DNA of 20,882 nucleotides from a virus: the IMG/VR virus record IMGVR_UViG_3300005833_000002, positions 1 to 20,882 of that record; one strand, given 5' to 3'. Below, piece after piece: positions 1-5,343 of this stretch. Within the stretch, counting starts at the first letter, position 1, and every line of letters begins with the position of its first letter. The notes under the pieces were generated by a model. The model saw only the letters and a list, made by a program, of their open reading frames with translations, was not told where the DNA came from and made no database searches. Position numbers and translations under genes: made by a program.

Positions 1-325
1 ACTGCAACGCGAGAGGCCAGCTCTGCCTGTCTGCCGGAGAGCCTTCCTGGCACGCTGCTGCCTCAGCATCAGCAACCTTGGCGCACTCCTCGATGACGGT
101 GTTACGCACGGTTGCGGAGGGTGCGCTCAGGTCCGCGCTGTGATTCGCCGTCGCCCGCTCGAGATCGTGCTTCAGGGCGGAAAGCTCGCGCTGCGCTTCC
201 TCCAAGTCCGCTCGCGCCTCAGAGAGCCTGCTCTCGTACTCGGCAATCCTGGCGTTGAGCCGTTCGGCGGCGCATCCCGGCTTCTCGAACGATGCCGCCC
301 AACACTGAGGTTCACTGTGCGCCAT
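1..325 (-). CDS. Coiled-coil phage protein, C-terminus off the left edge
   Basis: The reading frame opens with ATG at 325-323 and stays open to the window edge, giving 108 codons with no stop. The Shine-Dalgarno GGGAG lies 7 nt upstream, inside the end of the preceding gene, which it overlaps by 14 nt. After a short Cys-containing start, residues ~20-70 are rich in Ala, Glu, Leu and Arg and look like a coiled coil (AERLNARIAEYESRL and onward). Next comes HDLERATANHSADL, nearly repeated in the neighbouring protein at 1135-1728, then VIEECAKVADAEAAAC. This last pattern resembles the tail of many phage accessory proteins that end in an A-x-I-R-A-L motif, which would lie outside the window. No enzymatic motif is visible. 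Function unknown. Confidence 0.8.
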   Translation of the reverse strand, partial: MAHSEPQCWAASFEKPGCAAERLNARIAEYESRLSEARADLEEAQRELSALKHDLERATANHSADLSAPSATVRNTVIEECAKVADAEAAACQEGSPADRQSWPLALQ

Positions 326-1148
326 TGATGATCTCCCTTGCCTGCTTGACGTGCCAGGGTTCGTCAGCGATTGACTGAGTGCGCTTGGACTGCTCCTTGT
401 CCCACGTTCCGATCATTGACCGCATAAGATCCATTGCTCTGCGGCAACGGCTCGGCTGTTCGCGCTCCGCGGTCATGAGCTTCGCCTGGATGCGATAGTC
501 CTGCGCTTCCTCGGCGGCTAGCTGCGCCTCTTTCGCCTCGGCGAGCTCGCGCTGCGCTTTCCGGACGCGGCGCTCAAGCTGGCGGGCGAGACGTTCGTAT
601 GCCTGCCAGCGATAGTGGACGTCACGGCCTACCTCCGCAGCAGCGATGGCATCCGTCTCCGGCGTCTCGCCGGCCAGCGGCGTAGGAGTGGAGGGGGGCC
701 TTCCACCCCCTTGGCTGCTCTCCATACCTGACGCCGAAGCAATATCGGGTGCCATTCCGCCACCACGTTGGCTTCGCGGGGCATCGGCGTCGGCACTCTC
801 ACCGGCAGCTTGGGTGATCTGTAGTTCGTGGGATGGCGCCGATTTCATGAGCCTGTTCTCGACCTCAAATACCGGCACGTAAACTCCGTTCCTACGCCAC
901 GCCTCATCGCCGCGCAGCTCTGACGGGCGAATTGCATCCCATCCGTCCGCACGCCATCGAGCCATGATTGCCTCAGGCTCGTCAATTTCTACTTCATCGC
1001 GCTTATCGCGCTGAGCCTCTTCCAGGGACCGAGACGAAAGGATCAGAGAATAGGCCAGCTCCCGTTCGATGAAGGTCATGCCGTCGCCACGGCGCACCAT
1101 CATCGCCAACTCCTCGACCGTTGCGCGCGACTTATCATCGTGCGGCAT
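312..1148 (-). CDS. Phage hypothetical protein with C-terminal coiled coil
   Basis: A protein of 278 residues. I place the start at the second of two close ATGs (MPHDDK) because GGAGG lies 6 nt before it; the first ATG, two codons upstream, directly abuts that site. The N-terminal ~100 residues are mixed and acidic, with Trp-rich pieces (ARWRADGWDAI, DEAWRRNGVYVPVFEVENRL). Residues ~115-165 are a low-complexity Gly/Ser/Pro linker containing ETPETDA. Residues ~170-225 form a strongly predicted coiled coil (YERLARQLERRVRKAQREL). The PETDA linker followed by an A-R-x-L-E-R helix occurs in other phage accessory proteins, but that does not assign a role. It overlaps the upstream gene by 14 nt and the downstream one by 14 nt, so it sits inside the operon. 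Function unknown. Confidence 0.8.
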   Translation of the reverse strand: MPHDDKSRATVEELAMMVRRGDGMTFIERELAYSLILSSRSLEEAQRDKRDEVEIDEPEAIMARWRADGWDAIRPSELRGDEAWRRNGVYVPVFEVENRLMKSAPSHELQITQAAGESADADAPRSQRGGGMAPDIASASGMESSQGGGRPPSTPTPLAGETPETDAIAAAEVGRDVHYRWQAYERLARQLERRVRKAQRELAEAKEAQLAAEEAQDYRIQAKLMTAEREQPSRCRRAMDLMRSMIGTWDKEQSKRTQSIADEPWHVKQAREIINGAQ

Positions 1149-1728
1149 TGACATCCTCCGCTTCCTGAAGTCGTTTCTTGAGGCGGCGCAGCAGGGCCTC
1201 GATATGCTTCGGCTTGATACAGCCAGTGGCGTCGAACACGGCGCTTGGGCCTGTGAGCAGCGGGTCCAGCCAGTTCGTAGGCACCAGTTCGGACAGCTTC
1301 AACGGTGTGGCAGACACAGCGTTCAGGTCGGCGGTGTGGTTCGCAACGGCGCGCTCAACATCGTGTTGCAGCGCTGCCGTCTCCGACTCGGTATAGCGCG
1401 CCTGGGTATTGAGGTAGTAGTGCGCCTGCCGCGCAAGATCGTAGGCGAGATTCTTCCAGACGTTGACCGCTTGCTCGGCGCACATCAGCGCCTCGGCGCG
1501 GTTCTGTTGAGCCTTTGCGCCCTTGAGCCAGTAGTCCGCGTACTTCGCGGTGCTGTCGCACAAATACGCACCGACCGGCGGCAGCGCCTCGATGGTTTTT
1601 ACGTTGCCTGTGGAAATCGACGCAAGAGCCTTGTCTTCCATGTCCGTCCTTTCGTAAATGCCGCGCTCGAAATCTCGCTTCAAGGCGCTGGTATCTTCGT
1701 CTCCTGGGATATCGCGTTGTTCGCTCAT
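1135..1728 (-). CDS. Phage hypothetical protein sharing a module with its downstream neighbour
   Basis: A protein of 197 residues starting at the ATG that forms an ATGA overlap with the stop of the gene at 1725-1982. The middle (residues ~60-130) is helical and Ala-rich, with many aromatic residues (YADYWLKGAKAQQNRAEAL, ARQAHYYLNTQARYT). It carries HDVERAVANHTADLNAVSAT, closely matched by HDLERATANHSADLSAPSAT in the partial protein at 1-325. A Pro-rich stretch (LSELVPTNWLDPLL) and a basic C-terminal helix (EALLRRLKKRLQEAED) follow. No signal peptide or membrane span is visible. Function unknown; the shared module suggests a common partner or a duplicated coiled-coil segment. Confidence 0.8.
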   Translation of the reverse strand: MSEQRDIPGDEDTSALKRDFERGIYERTDMEDKALASISTGNVKTIEALPPVGAYLCDSTAKYADYWLKGAKAQQNRAEALMCAEQAVNVWKNLAYDLARQAHYYLNTQARYTESETAALQHDVERAVANHTADLNAVSATPLKLSELVPTNWLDPLLTGPSAVFDATGCIKPKHIEALLRRLKKRLQEAEDVNAAR

Positions 1729-1982
1729 GCCGAGTCTCCGTCATCATCCCAATAGGTCATTTCCTCGTCCGCTGCGTCGGCAGGATCGTCGGTGAAGTCG
1801 TGCTCGCCAGCCTCGCAGCAGGCCCACGCGTCTTCTGCGTTGATGCCGAGCTCCACCATACGTGCGACGTATGCCGCCATCCACATCTCTTCTTCGGTCG
1901 GCATCGGCGACCGCCCGCCACCGATAACGGTAGGTTCATCGTCGAGGCTTTCCCCTGGGGTATCGCGCGCAGACGGCTTCAT
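1725..1982 (-). CDS. Small acidic phage protein
   Basis: A protein of 85 residues. The start is the ATG in the ATGA overlap with the stop of the upstream gene, preceded by AAGGCGG at good distance; a longer open frame upstream has no such support. The N-terminus is polar and disordered, followed by a helix with MPTEEEMWMAAYVARMVELG and AEDAWACCEAG. The C-terminus is very acidic (DDPADAADEEM, YWDDDGDSA). Small acidic proteins like this are common in phage accessory regions, and some mimic DNA, but nothing here proves that. Coupled at both ends by 4-nt overlaps. Function unknown. Confidence 0.8.
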   Translation of the reverse strand: MKPSARDTPGESLDDEPTVIGGGRSPMPTEEEMWMAAYVARMVELGINAEDAWACCEAGEHDFTDDPADAADEEMTYWDDDGDSA

Positions 1983-2197
1983 GTCGCCGCCTTGCACGAC
2001 GAGCACGGAAGCCGGCTGTCCGGGTTATTCAGGTGCCACGCCGCATGGCCGGCGGCGTTCGTGTGGGTCATGATCTCGGCCAATCGCTTGATGGTTTCCT
2101 CTGGCACGACTACGCCGATGTGCCGGCCGCTGACCTTGGCGTGAAAGCAGATGCCGCTCGTATAGCCCTCAACGAATGTGCAGTTTCCGTTTTTCAT
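1979..2197 (-). CDS. Small phage hypothetical protein
   Basis: A protein of 72 residues. AGGAGAGGAA directly precedes the ATG, a strong ribosome binding site, and the start lies inside the end of the gene at 2169-2621 (29-nt overlap). The fold looks mixed alpha/beta: CTFVEGYTSGICFHAKVSG and HIGVVVPEETIKRLAEIM, then a tail with PCSSCKAAT. The C-x-x-C pair could bind metal, but no partner pair is obvious. Ends in an ATGA overlap with the next gene. Function unknown. Confidence 0.75.
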   Translation of the reverse strand: MKNGNCTFVEGYTSGICFHAKVSGRHIGVVVPEETIKRLAEIMTHTNAAGHAAWHLNNPDSRLPCSSCKAAT

Positions 2198-2621
2198 TTC
2201 CTCTCCTTCGTCGTGTAGGCTGTTGCTTGCGCTCGCAAAAGAGCGTCGCGGGCTCGCTGCCGTTGTGCAGGCGCATAGCGGACAGAAGCTCGCGCACCGG
2301 GTCGGAACCGAGCGCGCCCTGCAAGGCGATGCGCTGCCATGGATTTACCTTGAATGGCAGGGATACCGTGATGTGGCGACGTGGGTAGCCGCTCTTGCTC
2401 TCGTGCTCAAGCATCGTGGCCTCGGGTACGTCCCTGCCGAAGATCGCCCAGGAGCGCAGGAAAGCCTCGTAGTGGGTATCGTTGTCGATGTCCACCTGAA
2501 GCTCGTTGTCTGCCGGATACACGATAACGAACCCCTCTGCTTCGACCCTAGCGATGTACGCCTCGCGCGTCTCGTTCGGGTCGCTGGCGATCTTCGCAAT
2601 CATAGGTTCCATCGAAAGCAT
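2169..2621 (-). CDS. Conserved phage protein with archaeo-eukaryotic-primase-like motifs
   Basis: A protein of 150 residues. The start is the ATG preceded by GGAGGGGGCGTA; a longer open frame upstream overlaps the integrase and lacks a ribosome site. Two motifs stand out: LQVDIDND, a D-x-D following a hydrophobic strand, and SKSGYPRRHITVSL, a Ser...His strand motif. They come in the order of motifs I and II of archaeo-eukaryotic primase (AEP) folds. The region RIALQGALGSDPVRELL and the ending ATLFCE recall a widespread short phage protein family. A basic tail (PTRRRRGNEKRKL) follows. The AEP relationship is inference from two motifs; a full primase-polymerase is encoded elsewhere in the window, so this may be an inactive or specialised relative. 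Follows the broken integrase after a 31-nt gap. Confidence 0.75.
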   Translation of the reverse strand: MLSMEPMIAKIASDPNETREAYIARVEAEGFVIVYPADNELQVDIDNDTHYEAFLRSWAIFGRDVPEATMLEHESKSGYPRRHITVSLPFKVNPWQRIALQGALGSDPVRELLSAMRLHNGSEPATLFCERKQQPTRRRRGNEKRKLHIR

Positions 2622-2652
2622 TACGCCCCCTCCGTGCTTCGGCGAAAGTCGC

Positions 2653-3455
2653 TCATTGTACCCCCATCCGTTGTGTTGCCGCAAGCGCGCCAGCAAGCCC
2701 GGTGTCCGGCGCCAAGTGAGCGTAGCGCAAGGTCGTCTGCGCCTTGCGGTGCCCGAGCAGGCGCCCGACGATGTCCAAACCCACGCCGGCGGCGAGCGCG
2801 CTGGACGCAAAGGTATGCCGCAAGTCGTACATCCGCGCGACGGGCACCCCCGCAGCGCGCAGGATCCGTACCCAAGCCCGGCGAAGGTCCATGCCGGCCG
2901 GGAAATATCGCCCGTTGACCACCGTCAGATCGTCTAGGATCGCGCAGGCGGCGGGCGGCAAGTAGACCGTCCTGACCCCCGTCTTGCTGTCTGGAAGCTG
3001 TAGAACGCTGCCGTGGCGCGCCCCGAATCCAGAAGTTCCGAGGGTCGAGCTCCGGTCAAGAGGCACAGGGCGACGTACCGGCCCCGGATGTCGGGGAAAG
3101 CCAGCGCGGCGGCATGGATGGCCTGGGCGTCGGCCGGCATGTAGAAATGCTCCCGGTGCCGCTCCGGGTTGCGCCTAACCCCGGTGCAGGGGTTGGCCGG
3201 GATGAACCCCCTGGCGACCGCGTAGCCCAAGGCCGCGGAGAGCAGCGCGAGGGCGCGGTTGGCCTGGACCATAGCGGTTTGCTTGTCGTGCCAGTCCTCC
3301 ACCGTCGAGAGCGTGATGCTGGCGATCGGCAAGGCGCCGAAAGTGGGGAGCAGGAGGGTATCGGCCAAGCGCGTGTACTCCGCGACCGTGCGCGGCTTCA
3401 GGTGCCGGCGCATGTGCGGGAGGTAGCGATTGGCGAGGATGTTGGCGAGGGTCAT
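2653..3455 (-). pseudogene. int: Tyrosine integrase, broken by a frameshift and probable deletion
   Basis: Site-specific recombinase that would integrate or excise the phage DNA. The first frame starts at the ATG 3455-3453 (GGAGGGAGA just before; ATGA overlap upstream). It holds the SAM-like core-binding domain (RTVAEYTRLADTLL, TVEDWH) and catalytic TGARPSELL, Arg137, before running out of frame. The second frame, shifted by one base near 3010-3030, supplies LQLPDSKTGVRTVYLP (catalytic Lys), YDLRHTFAS (Arg box, with Tyr where His is usual), LLGHRKAQ and the nucleophile in TTLRYAHL, ending at 2653. Joining the frames at the GGGG run gives ELLDSGARHGSVLQL. That lacks the usual L-R-W-x-D-I-D strand and is about four residues short, which fits a real deletion of about 13 bp better than a single-base sequencing error. 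As written, no intact integrase can be made. Confidence 0.85.
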
Positions 3456-3604
3456 TCTCCCTCCAACAGAATGCGGCCGTGCTCATCGACGGAGACAGAA
3501 TTGATGGCGTATAGACAGGGTTCTGCGCTCGGCGACATGAAAACTTCCGCGTCCAGTTCCGGGCACTCCTCCGTGAGTTTTTTGAGTAGGTCGCGCAGGT
3601 TCAT
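3452..3604 (-). CDS. Short phage protein (50 aa)
   Basis: A 50-residue gene, MNLRDLLKKLTEECPELD onward, ending RILLEGE. Its ATG overlaps the stop of the upstream gene (ATGA at 3601-3604), and its stop overlaps the integrase start (ATGA at 3452-3455). The layout, a leading helix followed by D-A-E-V and two short strands, matches a common class of tiny phage proteins built as L-x-x-L-L...p-D-A-E-V. The function of that class is unknown to me. The fit into two 4-nt overlaps is the main evidence that it is real. Confidence 0.75.
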   Translation of the reverse strand: MNLRDLLKKLTEECPELDAEVFMSPSAEPCLYAINSVSVDEHGRILLEGE

Positions 3605-3792
3605 GCGGGGTACATCTTATTGAGCCAATCACGCAGCGCCCGCGCATCAGTTTCCGGCAGGATCATGCTGTGCCCGCTGCAGTCGCGGTAGGCTTCGTTA
3701 ACGTAGATATAAATACCGCCGTTGGGATTGGGGCCGCGCTGCAGCACTTCCAAGTGGCCACAGCCGGACACGCGCAGAGATAAGAGATTCAC
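3601..3792 (-). CDS. Small phage hypothetical protein (63 aa)
   Basis: A protein of 63 residues starting at GTG within a GTGA overlap with the stop of the zinc-ribbon gene; GGAAGGG sits about 5 nt upstream. The sequence suggests a small beta-rich fold: LLSLRVSGCGHLEVLQR, then GGIYIYVNEAYRDC, closed by a helix DARALRDWLNKMY. No catalytic motif is visible. It is co-translated with the upstream zinc-ribbon gene and the 50-residue gene downstream. Function unknown. Confidence 0.75.
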   Translation of the reverse strand: MNLLSLRVSGCGHLEVLQRGPNPNGGIYIYVNEAYRDCSGHSMILPETDARALRDWLNKMYPA

Positions 3793-4010
3793 GTTGACCC
3801 TTCCACTGTCAGGTTAGACATCATTGCGCCGCACGTGACGCAGTGCACAGCGCCGCCGACGAACAGCTTGAAGCGGTCGTTGTCGCACTTCACGCAGAAG
3901 TAGTGGCCGCCATCGGCGTTGAGTTTCTGGCTCGCGGCCTTCATGTCGGCGGCCTGCTTGCGCTCGGCGAGGTTGATGACGTTGTCGGTAATCCCTAGGG
4001 TAGGTTTCAT
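3789..4010 (-). CDS. Small zinc-ribbon protein, probably leaderless mRNA
   Basis: A protein of 73 residues (MKPTLGITD onward). The N-terminal half is a charged helix (INLAERKQAADMKAASQKL). The C-terminal half has FCVKC and HCVTCGA about 17 residues apart, a typical four-Cys zinc ribbon. I chose the ATG at 4010-4008 because a consensus promoter ends only 7 nt upstream, so the longer open frame upstream would not be transcribed from it. No Shine-Dalgarno is visible, which fits a leaderless message. It begins a short operon (73-, 63- and 50-residue genes, then the integrase remnant). Role unknown; a nucleic-acid-binding or regulatory role would be a guess. Confidence 0.8.
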   Translation of the reverse strand: MKPTLGITDNVINLAERKQAADMKAASQKLNADGGHYFCVKCDNDRFKLFVGGAVHCVTCGAMMSNLTVEGST

Positions 4011-4017
4011 ATCCGGC

Positions 4018-4046
4018 ACTCTACGCTCTTTCGTGTCGACTGTCAA
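4018..4046 (-). promoter_or_regulatory. Sigma70-type promoter, TTGACA-N17-TAGAGT
   Basis: Minus-strand -35 TTGACA (4046-4041), a 17-nt spacer and -10 TAGAGT (4023-4018). The start codon of the zinc-ribbon gene comes 7 nt after the -10 box, so transcription should begin at or beside its A. This predicts a leaderless mRNA for the integrase-side operon. Confidence 0.8.
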
Positions 4047-4055
4047 GCAGACAGT
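4039..4055. promoter_or_regulatory. Operator-like inverted repeat over the -35 box
   Basis: ACTGTC-N5-GACAGT, a perfect 6+6 bp inverted repeat of 17 bp, covers the -35 box of the promoter at 4018-4046. Size and position fit a dimeric repressor site. No repressor gene is evident in the window, so the regulator is unknown. Confidence 0.5.
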
Positions 4056-4066
4056 AGGCACCCCTT

Positions 4067-4318
4067 TCAGCGCGCCGTAACCCGCACGTCCAGCAGCTTC
4101 CATTTGTCGTACGGCAACATCTCGCCTTCGTGCTCGACGTAGCAACCACCGATCCAGCGGAAGTCGGTCTTGCGCTTGGTGACTTCGCCCAGGTTGGTGC
4201 ACTCGGCCTTGCTGAACCAGGCGTTGAGCGCGACCAGCGGCCCGATCACAAAGCAGATGGCGAACGCACAGATGACAAGCAGCATTATAAAGCCTACAAC
4301 ATCTTTCAGAAAGTTCAT
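4067..4318 (-). CDS. Small membrane-anchored phage protein
   Basis: A protein of 83 residues. The ATG at 4318-4316 follows GGAG by 8 nt and lies about 25 nt after a predicted transcription start. Residues ~9-33 form one hydrophobic membrane segment (GFIMLLVICAFAICFVIG). The remainder has two cysteines in A-E-C-T-N-L-G and G-G-C-Y-V-E, ending with LPYDKWKLLDVRV. A single TM helix followed by a small Cys-pair domain of this form is seen in other prophage small proteins of unknown role. The same open frame continues upstream through the terminator and candidate RNA; I treat that extension as chance. Confidence 0.75.
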   Translation of the reverse strand: MNFLKDVVGFIMLLVICAFAICFVIGPLVALNAWFSKAECTNLGEVTKRKTDFRWIGGCYVEHEGEMLPYDKWKLLDVRVTAR

Positions 4319-4349
4319 TACGTTTTCTCCAGTAGTTGAGACTTCGCCC

Positions 4350-4378
4350 ACTATACAGGAAGTCGGCGCAAATGAAAA
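4350..4378 (-). promoter_or_regulatory. Promoter for the small membrane-protein gene
   Basis: -35-like TTTTCA (4378-4373, four of six consensus bases), a 17-nt spacer and -10 TATAGT (4355-4350). The -35 box uses the T-run of the terminator just upstream. Predicted start near 4343, about 25 nt before the ATG of the gene at 4067-4318. Confidence 0.55.
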
Positions 4379-4563
4379 GGCCCGACTTTGTGGGCCGGGC
4401 CTAGTATCGCCGCGTTGTAGGCGTTGCTTGAGTGCAATGCTGTTGGGCGCCTCGTTTAGTCCGTTCTCGAATCTCGGGCTAGTAGATGGATTCTCAGGCC
4501 CACCGTCCCGCACGCTTAACGACCCGTCTGACCCTTTGCAGCAGACGGACTCCCACAGCGACA
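4373..4563 (-). ncRNA. Candidate structured small RNA or attenuated leader, about 190 nt
   Basis: A non-coding stretch bounded by a consensus promoter (4570-4598) and an intrinsic terminator (4378-4402). Possible helices: CAGACGG with CCGTCTG (4542-4548 with 4524-4530, 11-nt loop); a long-range AGTCCGT/ACGGACT pairing (4545-4551 with 4458-4464) that competes with it; GGGC/GCCC around 4476-4503; and AGGCG/CGCCT (4419-4423 with 4448-4452) enclosing TTGC/GCAA. No Shine-Dalgarno plus start codon gives a convincing peptide. I do not recognise a known RNA family. It could be a trans-acting phage RNA, or a leader whose terminator controls the membrane-protein gene downstream. Drawn from motif reading only; no folding or covariation was computed. 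Confidence 0.5.
4378..4402 (-). terminator. Intrinsic terminator of the candidate RNA
   Basis: On the minus strand, AGGCCCG/CGGGCCT type 7-bp GC-rich stem with an 11-nt loop, followed directly by a T-run (TTTT) and CATTTG. It separates the promoter at 4570-4598 from the gene at 4067-4318. Confidence 0.75.
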
Positions 4564-4569
4564 ACTCAC

Positions 4570-4598
4570 ACTATACGCACTTCCGCGCTAGTTGTCAA
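4570..4598 (-). promoter_or_regulatory. Strong consensus promoter, TTGACA-N17-TATAGT
   Basis: Minus-strand -35 TTGACA (4598-4593), exactly 17 nt, then -10 TATAGT (4575-4570). It matches the sigma70 consensus at 11 of 12 positions. Predicted start near 4563. Half-sites GACAAC and GTTGTC (4596-4591 and 4565-4560 on the minus strand) flank it as an inverted pair 31 bp apart centre to centre. The promoter begins 14 nt after the stop of the HExxH gene. Confidence 0.85.
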
Positions 4599-4612
4599 TG
4601 CTCGCTATAATG

Positions 4613-4942
4613 CTACTTTTCTTTGGTTTTAAGGTACGCCAGCAACCCAGGGTTGTCTTTGATGACTGCCAGCAGGCACGTCGCGAACTTCTCGACAATC
4701 TCTTCGTTCACCGGCAGGCTCATCGCTGTTTCGACGGCGTGCAGGACTTCGTGCAACACGGTGTCCTGTTCCATGCCGAGCGGCTGCCCATCTTGGATGA
4801 CGATCAACTGATTGGCCGGCGAGAAACGGCCGATGCCCGGCTCGGTGTCCTCGGGGTTGTCACACAGCAGCGCGTCGCCTTCCGGCACGTACTTGATCGA
4901 CAGACGCTTGCCGAGCACGCGGATGTGGACGGGGCGCTTCAC
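4613..4942 (-). CDS. Small HExxH (zincin-like) phage protein
   Basis: A protein of 109 residues starting at GTG in a GTGA overlap with the holin stop; the longer open frame upstream lies over the holin gene and is a shadow. The N-terminus is a beta-rich region (VHIRVLGKRLSIKYV). Residues 61-72 contain HEVLHAVE, a classic H-E-x-x-H metal site (His64, Glu65, His68), followed by L-P-V-N-E-E, whose Glu could be a third ligand, and a helix ending DNPGLLAYL. This arrangement is a recurring short phage family resembling a minimal zinc metallopeptidase. Catalysis is not shown. Its place directly after a holin suggests a lysis or late-accessory role, but the link is positional only. Confidence 0.8.
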   Translation of the reverse strand: MKRPVHIRVLGKRLSIKYVPEGDALLCDNPEDTEPGIGRFSPANQLIVIQDGQPLGMEQDTVLHEVLHAVETAMSLPVNEEIVEKFATCLLAVIKDNPGLLAYLKTKEK

Positions 4943-5343
4943 TTCGACGCGACCTTCCCGAACTTCTCCCCGGTACGCAGGCCAGCGATGCCGAGCAGGC
5001 CGGTGATGACGACCCACAGCAGATCGGAATTCAGGCTCGGCGGCACCGGCCAGCCGCGGGACTGCGCGAGCCAGGCGAGCAGAGGCTGCAGCAGGACGAC
5101 GTAGCCGAAGCCCGCGCCGCCTACCCACCCGAAGAACGGCCGCCAACCCGAGACGAAGACCGACGGGCTCTGCGCCTCGCGAGCGTTGATCTCAAGCTGC
5201 GCGAGGACTTCCTTCAACGTCCCGTCCTGCGTCATCTTCAGCAGATCGAGCTCGGCGGCCGCTTTCGCGGCCGGGTCAGGGATCAGCCGGTCGATCAGCG
5301 TTTTGCCAATGTCGAGCAGCGGACCAGCGAACAGCGGGAGCAT
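4939..5343 (-). CDS. Holin of the three-TM (GTA/phage release) family
   Basis: A protein of 134 residues. Its start follows the upstream TAA directly (TAAATG). Residues 1-55 are amphipathic and helical (LLDIGKTLIDRLIPDPAAKAA, LEINAREAQ). A hydrophobic region at ~66-92 (FFGWVGGAGFGYVVLLQPLL) and another at ~107-122 (LLWVVITGLLGIAG) precede R-T-x-E-K. This layout, with the NAREA segment, F-V-x-x-W-R-P and the final GLRTxEK, is that of the 3TM holin family (Pfam PF11351), known from gene transfer agents and proteobacterial phages. Holins sit in the inner membrane and open it at the time of lysis. No endolysin is seen next to it; it may lie elsewhere. Confidence 0.88.
   Translation of the reverse strand: MLPLFAGPLLDIGKTLIDRLIPDPAAKAAAELDLLKMTQDGTLKEVLAQLEINAREAQSPSVFVSGWRPFFGWVGGAGFGYVVLLQPLLAWLAQSRGWPVPPSLNSDLLWVVITGLLGIAGLRTGEKFGKVASK

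Noticed and set aside
3000-3066. Programmed -1 frameshifting in the integrase
   Set aside because: There is no canonical slippery heptamer or clear downstream structure, and the joined protein lacks a conserved strand, so a disabling mutation is more likely.
4458-4551. A tRNA with a 7-bp acceptor stem (AGTCCGT/ACGGACT)
   Set aside because: The TTCGA that could be a T loop lies too close to the 3' strand to leave room for a T stem, and no proper D arm or anticodon stem forms.
4067-4564. One 165-residue protein running through the candidate RNA into the membrane-protein gene
   Set aside because: The upstream part crosses an intrinsic terminator, starts at an unsupported TTG and lacks any motif; the ATG at 4318 has a ribosome site and a promoter.
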